Source: Streptococcus cristatus AS 1.3089
GTDB taxonomy: Bacteria > Bacillota > Bacilli > Lactobacillales > Streptococcaceae
Assembly: GCF_000385925.1 (NCBI RefSeq)
Contig: NC_021175.1
Location: forward strand, 1,900,213 to 1,964,212
Length of the DNA: 64,000 nucleotides
Reading direction: 5' to 3'
Shown in pieces: positions 36,842-45,139 of the stretch. The notes under the pieces were generated by a model. The model worked only from the letters and a program-made list of their open reading frames with translations. It did not search any database and had not been told where the DNA came from. Each line of letters opens with the position of its first letter. The first letter of the stretch is position 1. Made by a program: the position numbers and the translations under genes.

Positions 36842-37540
36842 TTAAAGCGTACGCAAGGCATCTTCCAAAGCTGTCTTCTGCTGGGTCTTCTCGTCAATGG
36901 TCTTGATAACTCGCGCTGGAACGCCAGCAACCACTACGTTTTCCGGAACATCCTGGGTCACAATCGCACCAGCCGCAACAACCGATCCACTGCCAATTTG
37001 TACACCTTCAATCACAACCGCATTGGCACCAATCAGCACATTGTCCCCAACCCGAACTGGCTCTGCGCTAGCTGGCTCAATGACTCCCGCCAGAACTGCA
37101 CCAGCACCGATATGACTGTTTTTGCCGACAATCGCTCGACCGCCCAAAATAGCACCCATATCAATCATGGTCCCAGCACCAATCTCCGCCCCGATATTGA
37201 TGACTGCACCCATCATGATAACAGCATTATCGCCGATTTCGACTTGGTCACGGATGATAGCGCCCGGCTCAATGCGGGCATTGATGTCGCGCTTATCCAA
37301 AAGTGGCACCGCTGAGTTTCGGGCATCCTGCTCTACGACATAGGTCTTGTTTTCTTCTAAGTTTACGAGGAGTGGCTTAATTTCTTCCCAATCCCCAAAA
37401 AGAACATTCCCTAATTTCACAACAGACCAAGGAATCGCACCGTGCAATTCCCCGTTAAAGGTTACTTTGACAGGGGTTTTTTTCTTGGCATCAGCGATAA
37501 ATTTGATGATTTCTTGAGCATTCATTTTAGTAGCAGACAT
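36842..37540 (-). CDS. dapH: 2,3,4,5-tetrahydropyridine-2,6-dicarboxylate N-acetyltransferase
   Basis: 232 residues. N-terminal DapH domain ([24 protein letters not shown]) and a left-handed beta-helix of hexapeptide repeats ([39 protein letters not shown]). Acetylates tetrahydrodipicolinate, the step before the deacetylase gene downstream. ATG at 37540 with GAGGTG upstream. A hairpin (GGAGAGG/CCTCTCC, about 37575-37594) lies in its leader and a TGTTATAAT extended -10 precedes it. Confidence 0.93.
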   Translation of the reverse strand: MSATKMNAQEIIKFIADAKKKTPVKVTFNGELHGAIPWSVVKLGNVLFGDWEEIKPLLVNLEENKTYVVEQDARNSAVPLLDKRDINARIEPGAIIRDQVEIGDNAVIMMGAVINIGAEIGAGTMIDMGAILGGRAIVGKNSHIGAGAVLAGVIEPASAEPVRVGDNVLIGANAVVIEGVQIGSGSVVAAGAIVTQDVPENVVVAGVPARVIKTIDEKTQQKTALEDALRTL

Positions 37541-37722
37541 GGCGTCACCTCTTTGTTCTTTCTATTCTTTGTTGGGAGAGGAAAGTCCCTCTCCTATCTC
37601 TTTTATTTCTCTATTATAACACAATTCGGTTATACAGTTAGGACTTTATTAGCAACTAGTATGCTATTTAGACTCTTGAACTTTATTCAAATGGAATTGT
37701 CCGTCCTTGCCCTTGACAAAGT

Positions 37723-38481
37723 TTAAATGGAAGAAGGTTTTATCCTCTGCCCTATACCCATAGACATACTGTAATATCCTTTCACCACTGCTTTGTAGTA
37801 GTTGTTGGGAAGTCCCAAATGTTCTATCACTTCTAGATCAGTGATGCCAGTTTCTTCATCTAACGTCATTCCCTTAAGGAAGGAAAACCGTTCACCTGTC
37901 AAATCCTCATTTTGATAAATATTATAAGCTATGCTAGTAAGATGTAGACCTGAACCAAAATCCCAGAATTGAATGACAGCAAAGCCACCTCCTTTTAAAT
38001 CATAGATCAGTGATAATAATGTATCCTTCTTGCCAATTACCGTTTCATCACTGCTTTTAGCTAAACCATGTTGACGAACAAAATCGGACACTATCATATT
38101 TTTATCCTCGTCCTCTTCAATCTTATATTTTATAAAATCCCTTGGTTCCCAATCCAAAACTTCGGCATTTGAAGAAGAATATTTTGCTTCTGTTCTTACT
38201 AACGGATTCTTTTTGTAAGAATTGGTCCAATTCCCGATTAAGACAAGCAGGCCAATAACAAGACCTATCAGGGCTAGAGCACTCACTACCCTGAAAAAAG
38301 AGGATTTTTGTGATAGCTTTAGTTTCCTAGACTTCGCTTTATGAATTGGCTTGGATAAAGCCTTTGTCTGTTCGAGGGCAGCTCCTCCCCGTTCCTGCTG
38401 ATTCTTGACCGACGAAGTGTTTCTGGCTTTAAACTTGGATTTATGTTCCCGCCTCAATGCTTCTAAATTTCTATCTTTCAC
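37723..38481 (-). CDS. Membrane-anchored protein A of a four-gene cluster (BLIP/SmpA-like modules)
   Basis: 252 residues from a GTG at 38481. Basic cytoplasmic N-terminus with RNLEALRREHKSKFK, one membrane helix (about residues 62-84), then an extracytoplasmic part with two modules of the plan helix with VxxxxG(L/K)x, then beta strands: SDFVRQHGLAK and LEVIEHLGLPN. The same N-terminal motif (RNLEALRQKHQSKFK) opens the next gene upstream, and this alignment sets the start at GTG rather than the TTG 15 bases earlier. The modules resemble BLIP/SmpA-OmlA-like folds by pattern only. No family is recognised. Function unknown. Confidence 0.65.
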   Translation of the reverse strand: MKDRNLEALRREHKSKFKARNTSSVKNQQERGGAALEQTKALSKPIHKAKSRKLKLSQKSSFFRVVSALALIGLVIGLLVLIGNWTNSYKKNPLVRTEAKYSSSNAEVLDWEPRDFIKYKIEEDEDKNMIVSDFVRQHGLAKSSDETVIGKKDTLLSLIYDLKGGGFAVIQFWDFGSGLHLTSIAYNIYQNEDLTGERFSFLKGMTLDEETGITDLEVIEHLGLPNNYYKAVVKGYYSMSMGIGQRIKPSSI

Positions 38482-38556
38482 CTTTTCACCTATCAACTAA
38501 AAACTTGATTGCTCATTCCCTTTCTACAAACGGCTGATTCTCCTGCTAGGCAAACA

Positions 38557-39906
38557 CTACTGAGCACCTGCATCTTCCGCTTCACTTGCCAAACCTGAGC
38601 TGTCTTTCAGTCGATAGCTCTGAGTGTCATCTTTTTCAAAAGAAAAACTAACCTCCTGGCCATCCTCCAAACGATAAGAAATCGATAAAGTGGTATAGCT
38701 CAAGATTCCCCCATGCCAATCAAGGCGCTCTGGAAGTCCCAACTGACTAACAATCTCTTGATAGGTCTTTCCTTTCTCTATACCAGAAAGATCTTGACGA
38801 GTAAGCTGAGCATTTCGGTTAGGCAGTTGCGCACTACTGAGATGAGCACATTTTAGGGACTCTAACTTAGGAGTTTCAGAAGGACCAAGATAGCTCTTAA
38901 AAGAGAGCTTAACTTTCGCTTCCGTCCCTGCTTGTGAATAGTTTAAATCTATTGTCTTGATTAGGTCATTTTGGTTCGTTTCCCTACCAGACTCAGCTTT
39001 CCCTAACGTTGCAACCACCTCGTCGACCTTTGTCAGATTTGGAACCGATGAAGTGAAGTCTGAGAACAAAGAAGTGACATCATCATAGGTAATATGAAAC
39101 TGATACTCCTCTTTTTTAGCAATCCATTCTGGACGATTAGCAGATTTTAAATCTTGATTCTTTCCATATGAGTCTAACATACGAGAAATAGCTGCAGCTT
39201 TTTCTTTATCTTTTACCTTTTCCATCTCTAGCCACGTTATTCCAGCCTTAGCCAAAAAAGCCATAATCCCCAAACTAGAAAGTACCTTCACCCATATCTT
39301 AGAAAAGAATCCTAGTTTTTTCTTCTTAAACTCAACTTTATCTATCTCTCTAGCAAGCTCATTAGAGCTTATTCGCGGAGAAAGCTTTGTCTGCTTTGCT
39401 TCCGTTACAAGGCCAGACACCGGCTGGCTAGCTTGATTTCCACGAAGGATTTGGTTTTGTTTGTTAGCTTTCAGTGATTCTAAGCTAGAAATGAGACGCT
39501 TCAGCTCTCTCTGCTTTAATTCCAACAAATTCTGTGACAGAAGCGACAGAGGCTCCTTTACCTGCTGAGCTCCTGCTAACTGCTCAGAAAACATCGGCTG
39601 GTCTTGAGAACTTGTTTTAGCCCCATAGTCGTTTTTGTCCTCTATCGAAGAGATGGCAGACCGCTCATTGCTTGAGCTCTCTATTGGAAAGACCACTTTT
39701 GATGGAGACGAACCTGAAGGACGAGCTTTATTTTTTTCTTGCCCTCCCTGCGCTTCTTTCAATCCAGCAGATGGTTTGATATGTTTGTCTTCCTTGGTTT
39801 TCCATTTAGATAGAAAGGATGATTGGCTTGCTGGCTTTTTCGTTTGCGCCTTCTTGAATTTTGATTGATGTTTCTGCCTCAAAGCTTCCAGATTTCTCTT
39901 TCCCAT
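38557..39906 (-). CDS. Membrane-anchored protein B of a four-gene cluster (BLIP/SmpA-like modules)
   Basis: 449 residues. Starts RNLEALRQKHQSKFK (shared with protein A), then a long, polar, low-complexity cytoplasmic region with coiled-coil potential (LLELKQRELKRLISSLESLK), one membrane helix at about 200-226, and an outside part with two repeated modules: VDEVVATLGKAE with strands, and KTYQEIVSQLGLPERLDW with strands SISYRL...VSFSFEK. The last module is a clear BLIP/SmpA-like pattern. ATG at 39906 with GAGGAGGAG upstream; 75 bases to gene A. The inside/outside polarity is inferred from the basic N-terminus. Function unknown. Confidence 0.7.
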   Translation of the reverse strand: MGKRNLEALRQKHQSKFKKAQTKKPASQSSFLSKWKTKEDKHIKPSAGLKEAQGGQEKNKARPSGSSPSKVVFPIESSSNERSAISSIEDKNDYGAKTSSQDQPMFSEQLAGAQQVKEPLSLLSQNLLELKQRELKRLISSLESLKANKQNQILRGNQASQPVSGLVTEAKQTKLSPRISSNELAREIDKVEFKKKKLGFFSKIWVKVLSSLGIMAFLAKAGITWLEMEKVKDKEKAAAISRMLDSYGKNQDLKSANRPEWIAKKEEYQFHITYDDVTSLFSDFTSSVPNLTKVDEVVATLGKAESGRETNQNDLIKTIDLNYSQAGTEAKVKLSFKSYLGPSETPKLESLKCAHLSSAQLPNRNAQLTRQDLSGIEKGKTYQEIVSQLGLPERLDWHGGILSYTTLSISYRLEDGQEVSFSFEKDDTQSYRLKDSSGLASEAEDAGAQ

Positions 39907-40213
39907 AACTCCTCCTCATCTATTGGCTCTTCTATCATTGAAAAGACGACTCTATTAACTTCACACTGCCTCTTCGCTGAATGCTGCTATTCTCTTTTCT
40001 ATAACCATACCAGTCAAATAGCTACGCAAACTATCAGAATTTCTACCTTGTGTACTTAACTGTTTCAAGACAATAGCCTACCCTGAAACTTGTCATGCTA
40101 ATATAACTTTATTCCAGTATATCATATTTTGAACCGGCTTAGCTTGAAAGCACACAAGCAAGAAGGCACGAACTCTCGTCCGTGCCCACAAAACCAACTA
40201 TATATAACCATTT

Positions 40214-40273
40214 TTATTTCACTTTTTCAGCCAAAATACGACCGCTGTTGGCATCAATAGTCATTTTAACTTT
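40214..40273 (-). pseudogene. Relic of a PepSY-type protein 3' end
   Basis: Minus strand reads KVKMTIDANSGRILAEKVK then TAA, the typical end of a PepSY domain (V-x-IDA-x-SG-x-I-L). A TAG stands immediately upstream in the same frame and nothing else of the gene remains. It lies in the gap that splits the four-gene cluster into two pairs. The rest of 39907-40298 shows only a hairpin (GGCACG/CGTGCC, about 40171-40192). Confidence 0.5.
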
Positions 40274-40298
40274 CTATTCTATCGCAGATAAACGCTTC

Positions 40299-41108
40299 TT
40301 AATCGTCTCCTTTTTTAGCTAAGAGAAAGTTTCCATCTGCCTGCTTTATAAAGACTAACTTATAATCATCAGAACTTGATGTAGTAAATCTAATCGTCAT
40401 TTTAGTAGCTATTTCATGAGTTTTATAAGCTTTATCTGCGGACATTGACAAAGACGAAATAGCATGCCCCTTTAAAACCTCCTTATAAGAGATTCCATCC
40501 TTTCCTGTTTTTGGATCTCCTACTTTTAACTTATCATAATAATCAGAAGTCATAGGATTCATTTTAGCTTCTTGGGAGTCCCCTGAATAAGAAATGTTTT
40601 GTAGATAGTAGCTATCACCTGCTTTTCTAAAAGTAAGGTTTATTTTACGAACTGTGTGATAATAAAAATCTTCATCCTCCTGGCGATCTTTATCCAACTC
40701 ACCCCACTCTAAATTAATTCTGTCCCTTTGAAACGAACCTTTTAAGGCTTTTCCATGCTTATCAAGAACATCTTCAATGGAAGTCCCTAAATCTGGCTCA
40801 TCAAATATGCCGAACTTAAGCTCAGTAAGATCATCGATATCCCAACTAAAATCTGCCTCTTCTGGGTTGATAAACTTATCAGCTACATCCCTTTTTGATA
40901 CACCTGTATCAGTCCTTAGTCCGAGGATTGGATAGAGATGCTTGGTTACATTCATAACACCTACAGAATGGCCAAAAAATAGACCAACAATAAGGCCTAA
41001 AACCGCAAAAGCAATAATACCAGTAAGGAGTAGACCTTTTCTAGGCTTCTCGTGATCACGCTTTACTGGCACATCGAACTGTACCTGTGATTGATTCATG
41101 TTCATCAT
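40299..41108 (-). CDS. Membrane-anchored protein C of a four-gene cluster
   Basis: 269 residues: short polar N-terminus, one membrane helix (about 25-50), then an extracytoplasmic region with DDLTELKFG, TSIEDVLDKHGKALKG and, near the end, TGKDGISYKEVLKGHAISS followed by strands TKMTIRFTT and YKLVFIKQADGNFLLAKK. It aligns along its length with the next gene (protein D), so these two are paralogs; both share the helix-plus-G then strand module plan with proteins A and B. ATG at 41108 with GAGGAG upstream; 18 bases after gene D, so co-transcribed. Family not recognised. Confidence 0.7.
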   Translation of the reverse strand: MMNMNQSQVQFDVPVKRDHEKPRKGLLLTGIIAFAVLGLIVGLFFGHSVGVMNVTKHLYPILGLRTDTGVSKRDVADKFINPEEADFSWDIDDLTELKFGIFDEPDLGTSIEDVLDKHGKALKGSFQRDRINLEWGELDKDRQEDEDFYYHTVRKINLTFRKAGDSYYLQNISYSGDSQEAKMNPMTSDYYDKLKVGDPKTGKDGISYKEVLKGHAISSLSMSADKAYKTHEIATKMTIRFTTSSSDDYKLVFIKQADGNFLLAKKGDD

Positions 41109-41126
41109 TCATTCATCTCCTCTAAA

Positions 41127-42011
41127 TTAATAACGTTCCGAACCAATGTATAGGAAATCCCCATTTGGCTGTGCTAAAAATCGCATTGTCTTATAATCCC
41201 CATCAACTTTATAAGATACAGTTGCAAGCAATCGAGTAGATTTATAGCTATCATCAGCAGCATCCCTTTCTGTTTCAATTCGAACAGACTGTCTATGCTT
41301 CTTTAATAATTCAGATAAAGATGTACCACCTTTACCTGTCTGTACATTTCCTTTTCTCAGACTTTTATACTCTTCTGTTGTCAAATTAAGATCTTCTGCG
41401 GTATCATTCTCATCTTCATCCTCCGAATTCTCGTCAGGATAAAATTCACTCAATTCATAAGCATACACAGACTTCAAGTAATAATTTCCATCAACTTTTT
41501 CAAAAAACATAGAAACACTTTGTTCTTTTGAAGACTTTGATCTCCTCCAAGAAAGAGTAACCCCTTTCTTTTCATATTCTACACTAGAAGCTAATCCATA
41601 GGTATTAACAATCTGATCTGCTGTTAATCCACGGTCATTCTTATTGTTATAGCTCAACAAACCAAGATCTTTGAGAGTCCAAGTAAATACGACCCTGTCT
41701 TTATCTGTAATAAAACCAGTTCTTGTATCTTTAGCCTCTTTCTCGGCACGTTCTAGTCGCTTAGAGCGTTGGATGTCTGCTTCGGACTTAGATGATTGTC
41801 CCCAAAGATAGCCTGCACCTCCACCAATCAATCCACCAATACAGATAGCAAGGATCGAAAAAACAATAAGTTTAGCCCAACCAGATTTAGACTTCAGTTG
41901 AAAATCTTGAGAGCCCCCCTGTTGAAAGGCCGAATTATTTTCTTTTTGAAAAGGTTGTTGAATATTTTGACCTTCTTGCGATTTAATAGGCATCTTATCT
42001 TCTGTTGTCAT
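41127..42011 (-). CDS. Membrane-anchored protein D of a four-gene cluster
   Basis: 294 residues from ATG at 42011 (AAAGGAG upstream; an earlier in-frame GTG has none). Gln-rich cytoplasmic N-terminus, one glycine-rich membrane helix (about 45-70, with GGLIGGGAGYLWG), a charged linker, then KDLGLLSYNNKN, LTADQIVNTYGLASS and TGKGGTSLSELLKKHRQS with strands YKTMRFLAQPNGDFLYIGS. Paralog of protein C. An acidic stretch (DENSEDEDENDTAED) interrupts the first module. First gene of its pair; function unknown. Confidence 0.7.
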   Translation of the reverse strand: MTTEDKMPIKSQEGQNIQQPFQKENNSAFQQGGSQDFQLKSKSGWAKLIVFSILAICIGGLIGGGAGYLWGQSSKSEADIQRSKRLERAEKEAKDTRTGFITDKDRVVFTWTLKDLGLLSYNNKNDRGLTADQIVNTYGLASSVEYEKKGVTLSWRRSKSSKEQSVSMFFEKVDGNYYLKSVYAYELSEFYPDENSEDEDENDTAEDLNLTTEEYKSLRKGNVQTGKGGTSLSELLKKHRQSVRIETERDAADDSYKSTRLLATVSYKVDGDYKTMRFLAQPNGDFLYIGSERY

Positions 42012-42159
42012 AATATCTCCTTTACTAATCTCCTTTGCCCGGCATCTCCTACTTTTCGTGACCAAAGTTTAACGCGCAAAGTATAAATATAGTAGTTCTA
42101 CTATATCATAAAACGATATAATCCGCCAATACTCCTGTAGTTAAAGATAGCTATATAAA

Positions 42160-42183
42160 AAGCGATCTATTTCTAGATCGCTT
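42160..42183 (-). terminator. Terminator of pgi
   Basis: AAGCGATCT/AGATCGCTT with 6-base loop; minus strand continues TTTTTATAT. Confidence 0.8.
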
Positions 42184-42193
42184 CATCTGTTCA

Positions 42194-43543
42194 TTAGAGG
42201 CGTGCGTTGAGTTCTTTGCTCAATTCTTCAAATCCTGGTTTACCAAGAAGGGCAAACATGTTGCGTTTGTATGCTTCAACACCTGGTTGGTCAAATGGGT
42301 TGATGGCATTCAAGTAACCTGAAAGGGCGATAGCCAATTCGAAGAAGTAGATAGTGTAGCCAAGAGTGAAAGCATCTTGCTCTGGAAGGGTTACGTACAT
42401 GTTTGGTACATCACCGTCTGTGTGGGCAAGAAGGACACCGTCAGTCGCTTTTTTATTTACAAAGTCAACGTCTTTTCCTTGAAGGTAACCAAGTCCGTCA
42501 AGGTCTTCTTCCAAGCTAGGGATAATCACGTTCTTACGTGGTTTGTCAACACGAACAACTGTTTCAAACATGATGCGAGTTCCTTCTTGGATAAATTGAC
42601 CAAGTGAGTGCAAGTCAGTTGAGAAGTTAGCTGAAGTTGGATAGATACCTTTTTGGTCTTTCCCTTCTGATTCACCAGCCAATTGTTTCCACCATTCTGA
42701 GAAGTATTGAAGTGATGGCTCGTAGTTTACCAAGATTTCAGTTGCATAGCCTTTGCGGTAAAGGATGTTACGAACGGCTGCGTATTGGTAAGCTTCATTT
42801 TCTGAAAGTTTGTCTGAAGTATAATCTTTACGGGCTGCGTTAGCACCTTCCATAAGAGATTTGATGTCTGCTCCTGATGCTGCGATCGGAAGCAATCCAA
42901 CTGCTGTCAAAACTGAGAAACGCCCACCGATGTCGTCTGGAACTACAAATGTTTCCCAACCGTTGGCATCTGCTTCAACCTTAACAGCTCCTTTTTGGCG
43001 GTCAGTTGTTGCATAGATCCGTTTGTTGGCTTCTTCTTGTCCGTATTTCTTAACCAAAAGCTCTTTGAAGACACGGAAAGCGATAGCTGGTTCAGTTGTT
43101 GTACCTGATTTAGAAATCACGTTTACTGAGAAATCTTTGTCAGCCACGTACTCTACCAAGTCAGCAAGGTAAGTAGATGAGATTGAGTTCCCAGCGTAAA
43201 GGATTTGTGGTGCTTTGCGCTCTTCTTTTGTTTGCAAGTTTGCAAAGTGGTGGTTCAAGAAGTCGATGGCTGCTTTAGCACCGAGATAAGATCCGCCGAT
43301 ACCGATCACAACCAAGACATCGCTGTCTGATTTGATTTGCTCAGCAGCCTTCAAGATGCGGTCGAATTCTTCACGGTCGTAGTTTTCAGGAAGGTCCAAC
43401 CAACCCAAAAAGTCGCTACCAGCACCAGTTCCTTTGCGGATCAATTCGTCTGCTGCAGTTACCTGTGCTTGCATGTATTCCACTTCATGTGGAGCTACAA
43501 ATTTATCTAAAACTTTTGAATAATCAAATTTAATATGTGACAT
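42194..43543 (-). CDS. pgi: Glucose-6-phosphate isomerase
   Basis: 449 residues, the usual Gram-positive length. Sugar isomerase motifs [44 protein letters not shown] and the second signature near [14 protein letters not shown]. Interconverts glucose-6-P and fructose-6-P. ATG at 43543 with GGAGG upstream is preferred to a start 57 bases earlier. Promoter and cre-like site lie upstream. Confidence 0.96.
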   Translation of the reverse strand: MSHIKFDYSKVLDKFVAPHEVEYMQAQVTAADELIRKGTGAGSDFLGWLDLPENYDREEFDRILKAAEQIKSDSDVLVVIGIGGSYLGAKAAIDFLNHHFANLQTKEERKAPQILYAGNSISSTYLADLVEYVADKDFSVNVISKSGTTTEPAIAFRVFKELLVKKYGQEEANKRIYATTDRQKGAVKVEADANGWETFVVPDDIGGRFSVLTAVGLLPIAASGADIKSLMEGANAARKDYTSDKLSENEAYQYAAVRNILYRKGYATEILVNYEPSLQYFSEWWKQLAGESEGKDQKGIYPTSANFSTDLHSLGQFIQEGTRIMFETVVRVDKPRKNVIIPSLEEDLDGLGYLQGKDVDFVNKKATDGVLLAHTDGDVPNMYVTLPEQDAFTLGYTIYFFELAIALSGYLNAINPFDQPGVEAYKRNMFALLGKPGFEELSKELNARL

Positions 43544-43613
43544 GATATTCCTCCATTTTTTCTTCCACTCTATCATATCGCTTTCATACTTTTTTAGCAA
43601 GTAATTCCTTCAA

Positions 43614-43654
43614 TGAAAACGCTTTAATATAAAATTTTGTTAATTTTTTTACAA
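43614..43654 (-). promoter_or_regulatory. pgi promoter with cre-like site at the start point
   Basis: TTGTAA (43654-43649), 17 bases, TATATT (43631-43626). TTAAAGCGTTTTCA at 43627-43614 differs from the cre consensus TGNAANCGNTTNCA at one fixed base and covers the transcription start, a position where CcpA normally represses. Confidence 0.5.
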
Positions 43655-43751
43655 TTTTGCAAATCCTAGACCAGAAGCGAACGCAATCGTTTGCGCAATC
43701 TGCTATTTTTACCAGAAAATTCCTGTCCCCAATTTCATGAGCAGGTTGAGA

Positions 43752-44267
43752 TCTTCAGCCTCCTTTAGGCTTGACTCGCTAAGAGGCTTGATTCGGTTTA
43801 CAAGGATTAACGTATTCCCACCTTAACTAAATATTAGTCAAGCAATTCAACGCAGTAGCTGATTGGCTATTCTTTCGCTTTTCAAGCTTAGAAGAAAGCC
43901 TAATCATCCTTGCGGGGGGTGGAACTACAAACAGAAGTTCTGTTTCACTCCCATCCATTACTCTAAGATTCATCTGCCCCTTACACAGGCTTGATTTTGT
44001 AGTTTTCGGAACCTAGTTCTCGCTTCGCTCAAACTGCGTCAATGTCTCTAAACTCATCTTCCTCCTTCGGAGTTGATTCGTTAAGGTAATTTATTCGGTT
44101 TACAGCTTTTTCCCCTAACGGGAAAAACTGCATCCACTGCCCTAAGATTCATCTGCGCCTTTCAGGCTTGATTCATTAAATATTAGAACCTAGTTCTCGC
44201 TTCGCTCAAACTGCGTCAATGCCTCTAAACTCATCTGCGGCTTGCAGGCTTGATTCGTTAAGAGGCA
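43752..44267. repeat. Array of short hairpin-forming repeats and a 50-bp direct repeat
   Basis: Five copies of a ~35 bp unit of the form (A/T)TCATCT-gc-(stem-loop)-TTGATTCGTTAA: 43752-43787, 43969-44000, 44051-44085, 44147-44180, 44229-44267. Each has a small hairpin of differing sequence (CTCC-TTC-GGAG, GCC-TTTC-AGGC and so on). A 50-bp segment starting GAACCTAGTTCTCGCTTCGC is repeated at 44009-44058 and 44186-44235 with one mismatch. No ORF is convincing. Confidence 0.65.
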
Positions 44268-44271
44268 TAGA

Positions 44272-44348
44272 AAAAGAGCACACAGTTCAAATCGCTTAGG
44301 GCTGCTGGATTCCTCCCCTGACCCGCTTCACGCAGAACTGTTGCTCCA
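44272..44348 (-). ncRNA. ffs: Signal recognition particle RNA (small cytoplasmic RNA)
   Basis: Minus-strand hairpin RNA of about 77 nt: ends GAGCAACAGTTC and GAACTGTGTGCTC pair, and the middle holds the conserved SRP loop GGTCAGGGGAGGAA...CAGCAGCCC, the Ffh-binding site. No Alu domain, as in other streptococci. An extended -10 TGTTATACT lies at 44355-44363 and a T5 run ends it. It sits just after tadA, as in related species. Confidence 0.93.
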
Positions 44349-44390
44349 CTAATTAGTATAACACAAACTTTCTTTTTTGGCTAATTTTCT

Positions 44391-44858
44391 TTACTTTTTC
44401 CTACGATTTCTGAAAAAGTTCTGCATAATCGTCGCACATTCTTCTTCTAAAAGGCCGCTTTCAACCTCTACGCGATGATTCAACCGCTCATCCGTCAGAA
44501 TATCGTAAAGACTGCCCCCAGCACCGAATTTCTGGTTTTTCGCCCCATAGATCACCTTGGGAATGCGAGCCAGACCGATGGCGCCACTGCACATGACACA
44601 TGGCTCAATCGTGACAAAAAGCGTCGTATCTAGCAGGCGCCAGCTATTTTCCTGCTGATTAGCCTCCTCAATGGCCATGATTTCCGCATGCATGACCGCC
44701 CGCTGCAGTTCCTCACGCGCATTATGCCCGCGTCCGATAATCTGACCATCCTTGACCAAGACACAACCAATCGGTATTTCATCATTTGCGAGGGCAATCT
44801 CCGCCTCCTTCAGCGCCTCCCTCATAAACATTTCTTTTTCCTCTATCGTGTAGTCCAT
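44391..44858 (-). CDS. tadA: tRNA adenosine(34) deaminase TadA
   Basis: 155 residues of the cytidine/deoxycytidylate deaminase fold: zinc site HAEIMAIEEA (HAE) and PCVMCSGAI (PCxxC), plus VIYGAKNQKFGAGGS. Converts A34 to inosine in tRNA-Arg(ACG). Start at MDYTIEEKE (44858) with AGAGGGAAGAG upstream; the longer in-frame ATG at 44891 lies inside the TATAAT (44895-44890) and cannot be the start. Confidence 0.94.
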   Translation of the reverse strand: MDYTIEEKEMFMREALKEAEIALANDEIPIGCVLVKDGQIIGRGHNAREELQRAVMHAEIMAIEEANQQENSWRLLDTTLFVTIEPCVMCSGAIGLARIPKVIYGAKNQKFGAGGSLYDILTDERLNHRVEVESGLLEEECATIMQNFFRNRRKK

Positions 44859-44917
44859 CTCTTCCCTCTTCCTTTCAGTTCCTTTGTTCATTATACCACA
44901 GGCAGCTTATGACTCAC

Positions 44918-45005
44918 AAAAAAGCCGCCGATTGGGCGACTCTTATGGGAGATTATTATGAAAAAGTTTAGGAGGTTTAAACAAAGTTAGGAGGTCTTTG
45001 TTTAT
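44918..45005 (-). ncRNA. csRNA 2, CiaR-dependent small RNA
   Basis: About 88-nt RNA on the minus strand with two anti-Shine-Dalgarno stretches: GACCTCCTAAC in the loop of a perfect AAACAAAG/CTTTGTTT hairpin, and AACCTCCTAAAC after it, followed by TTTTTCATAATAATCTCCC (shared with csRNA 1) and a terminator GTCGCC/GGCGGC with T6. The start is set by TATACT (45017-45012). The terminator stem differs from csRNA 1 at paired positions, keeping the fold. Confidence 0.82.
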
Positions 45006-45027
45006 GCTTCTAGTATAGCTGGCCTAT

Positions 45028-45044
45028 CTTAAATAAAGCTTAAG
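45028..45044 (-). promoter_or_regulatory. CiaR binding direct repeat of csRNA 2
   Basis: Minus strand CTTAAG-N5-TTTAAG, one base off the consensus repeat, ending 10 bases before the TATACT -10. Confidence 0.72.
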
Positions 45045-45139
45045 CTTTTTGAATATTGATAATTTTCGCAATATCGCTACTTAGAATCTCAAAAATATCA
45101 GACAAATTGCTAGCTTACTACTCTTTGTCGCAGAAGCAA

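Noticed and set aside
43752..44267. CRISPR array
   Set aside because: Units are unevenly spaced, the repeats diverge and no cas genes are near.
44859..44891. Longer TadA start (ATG at 44891)
   Set aside because: The ATG is part of the TATAAT promoter element and has no ribosome site.
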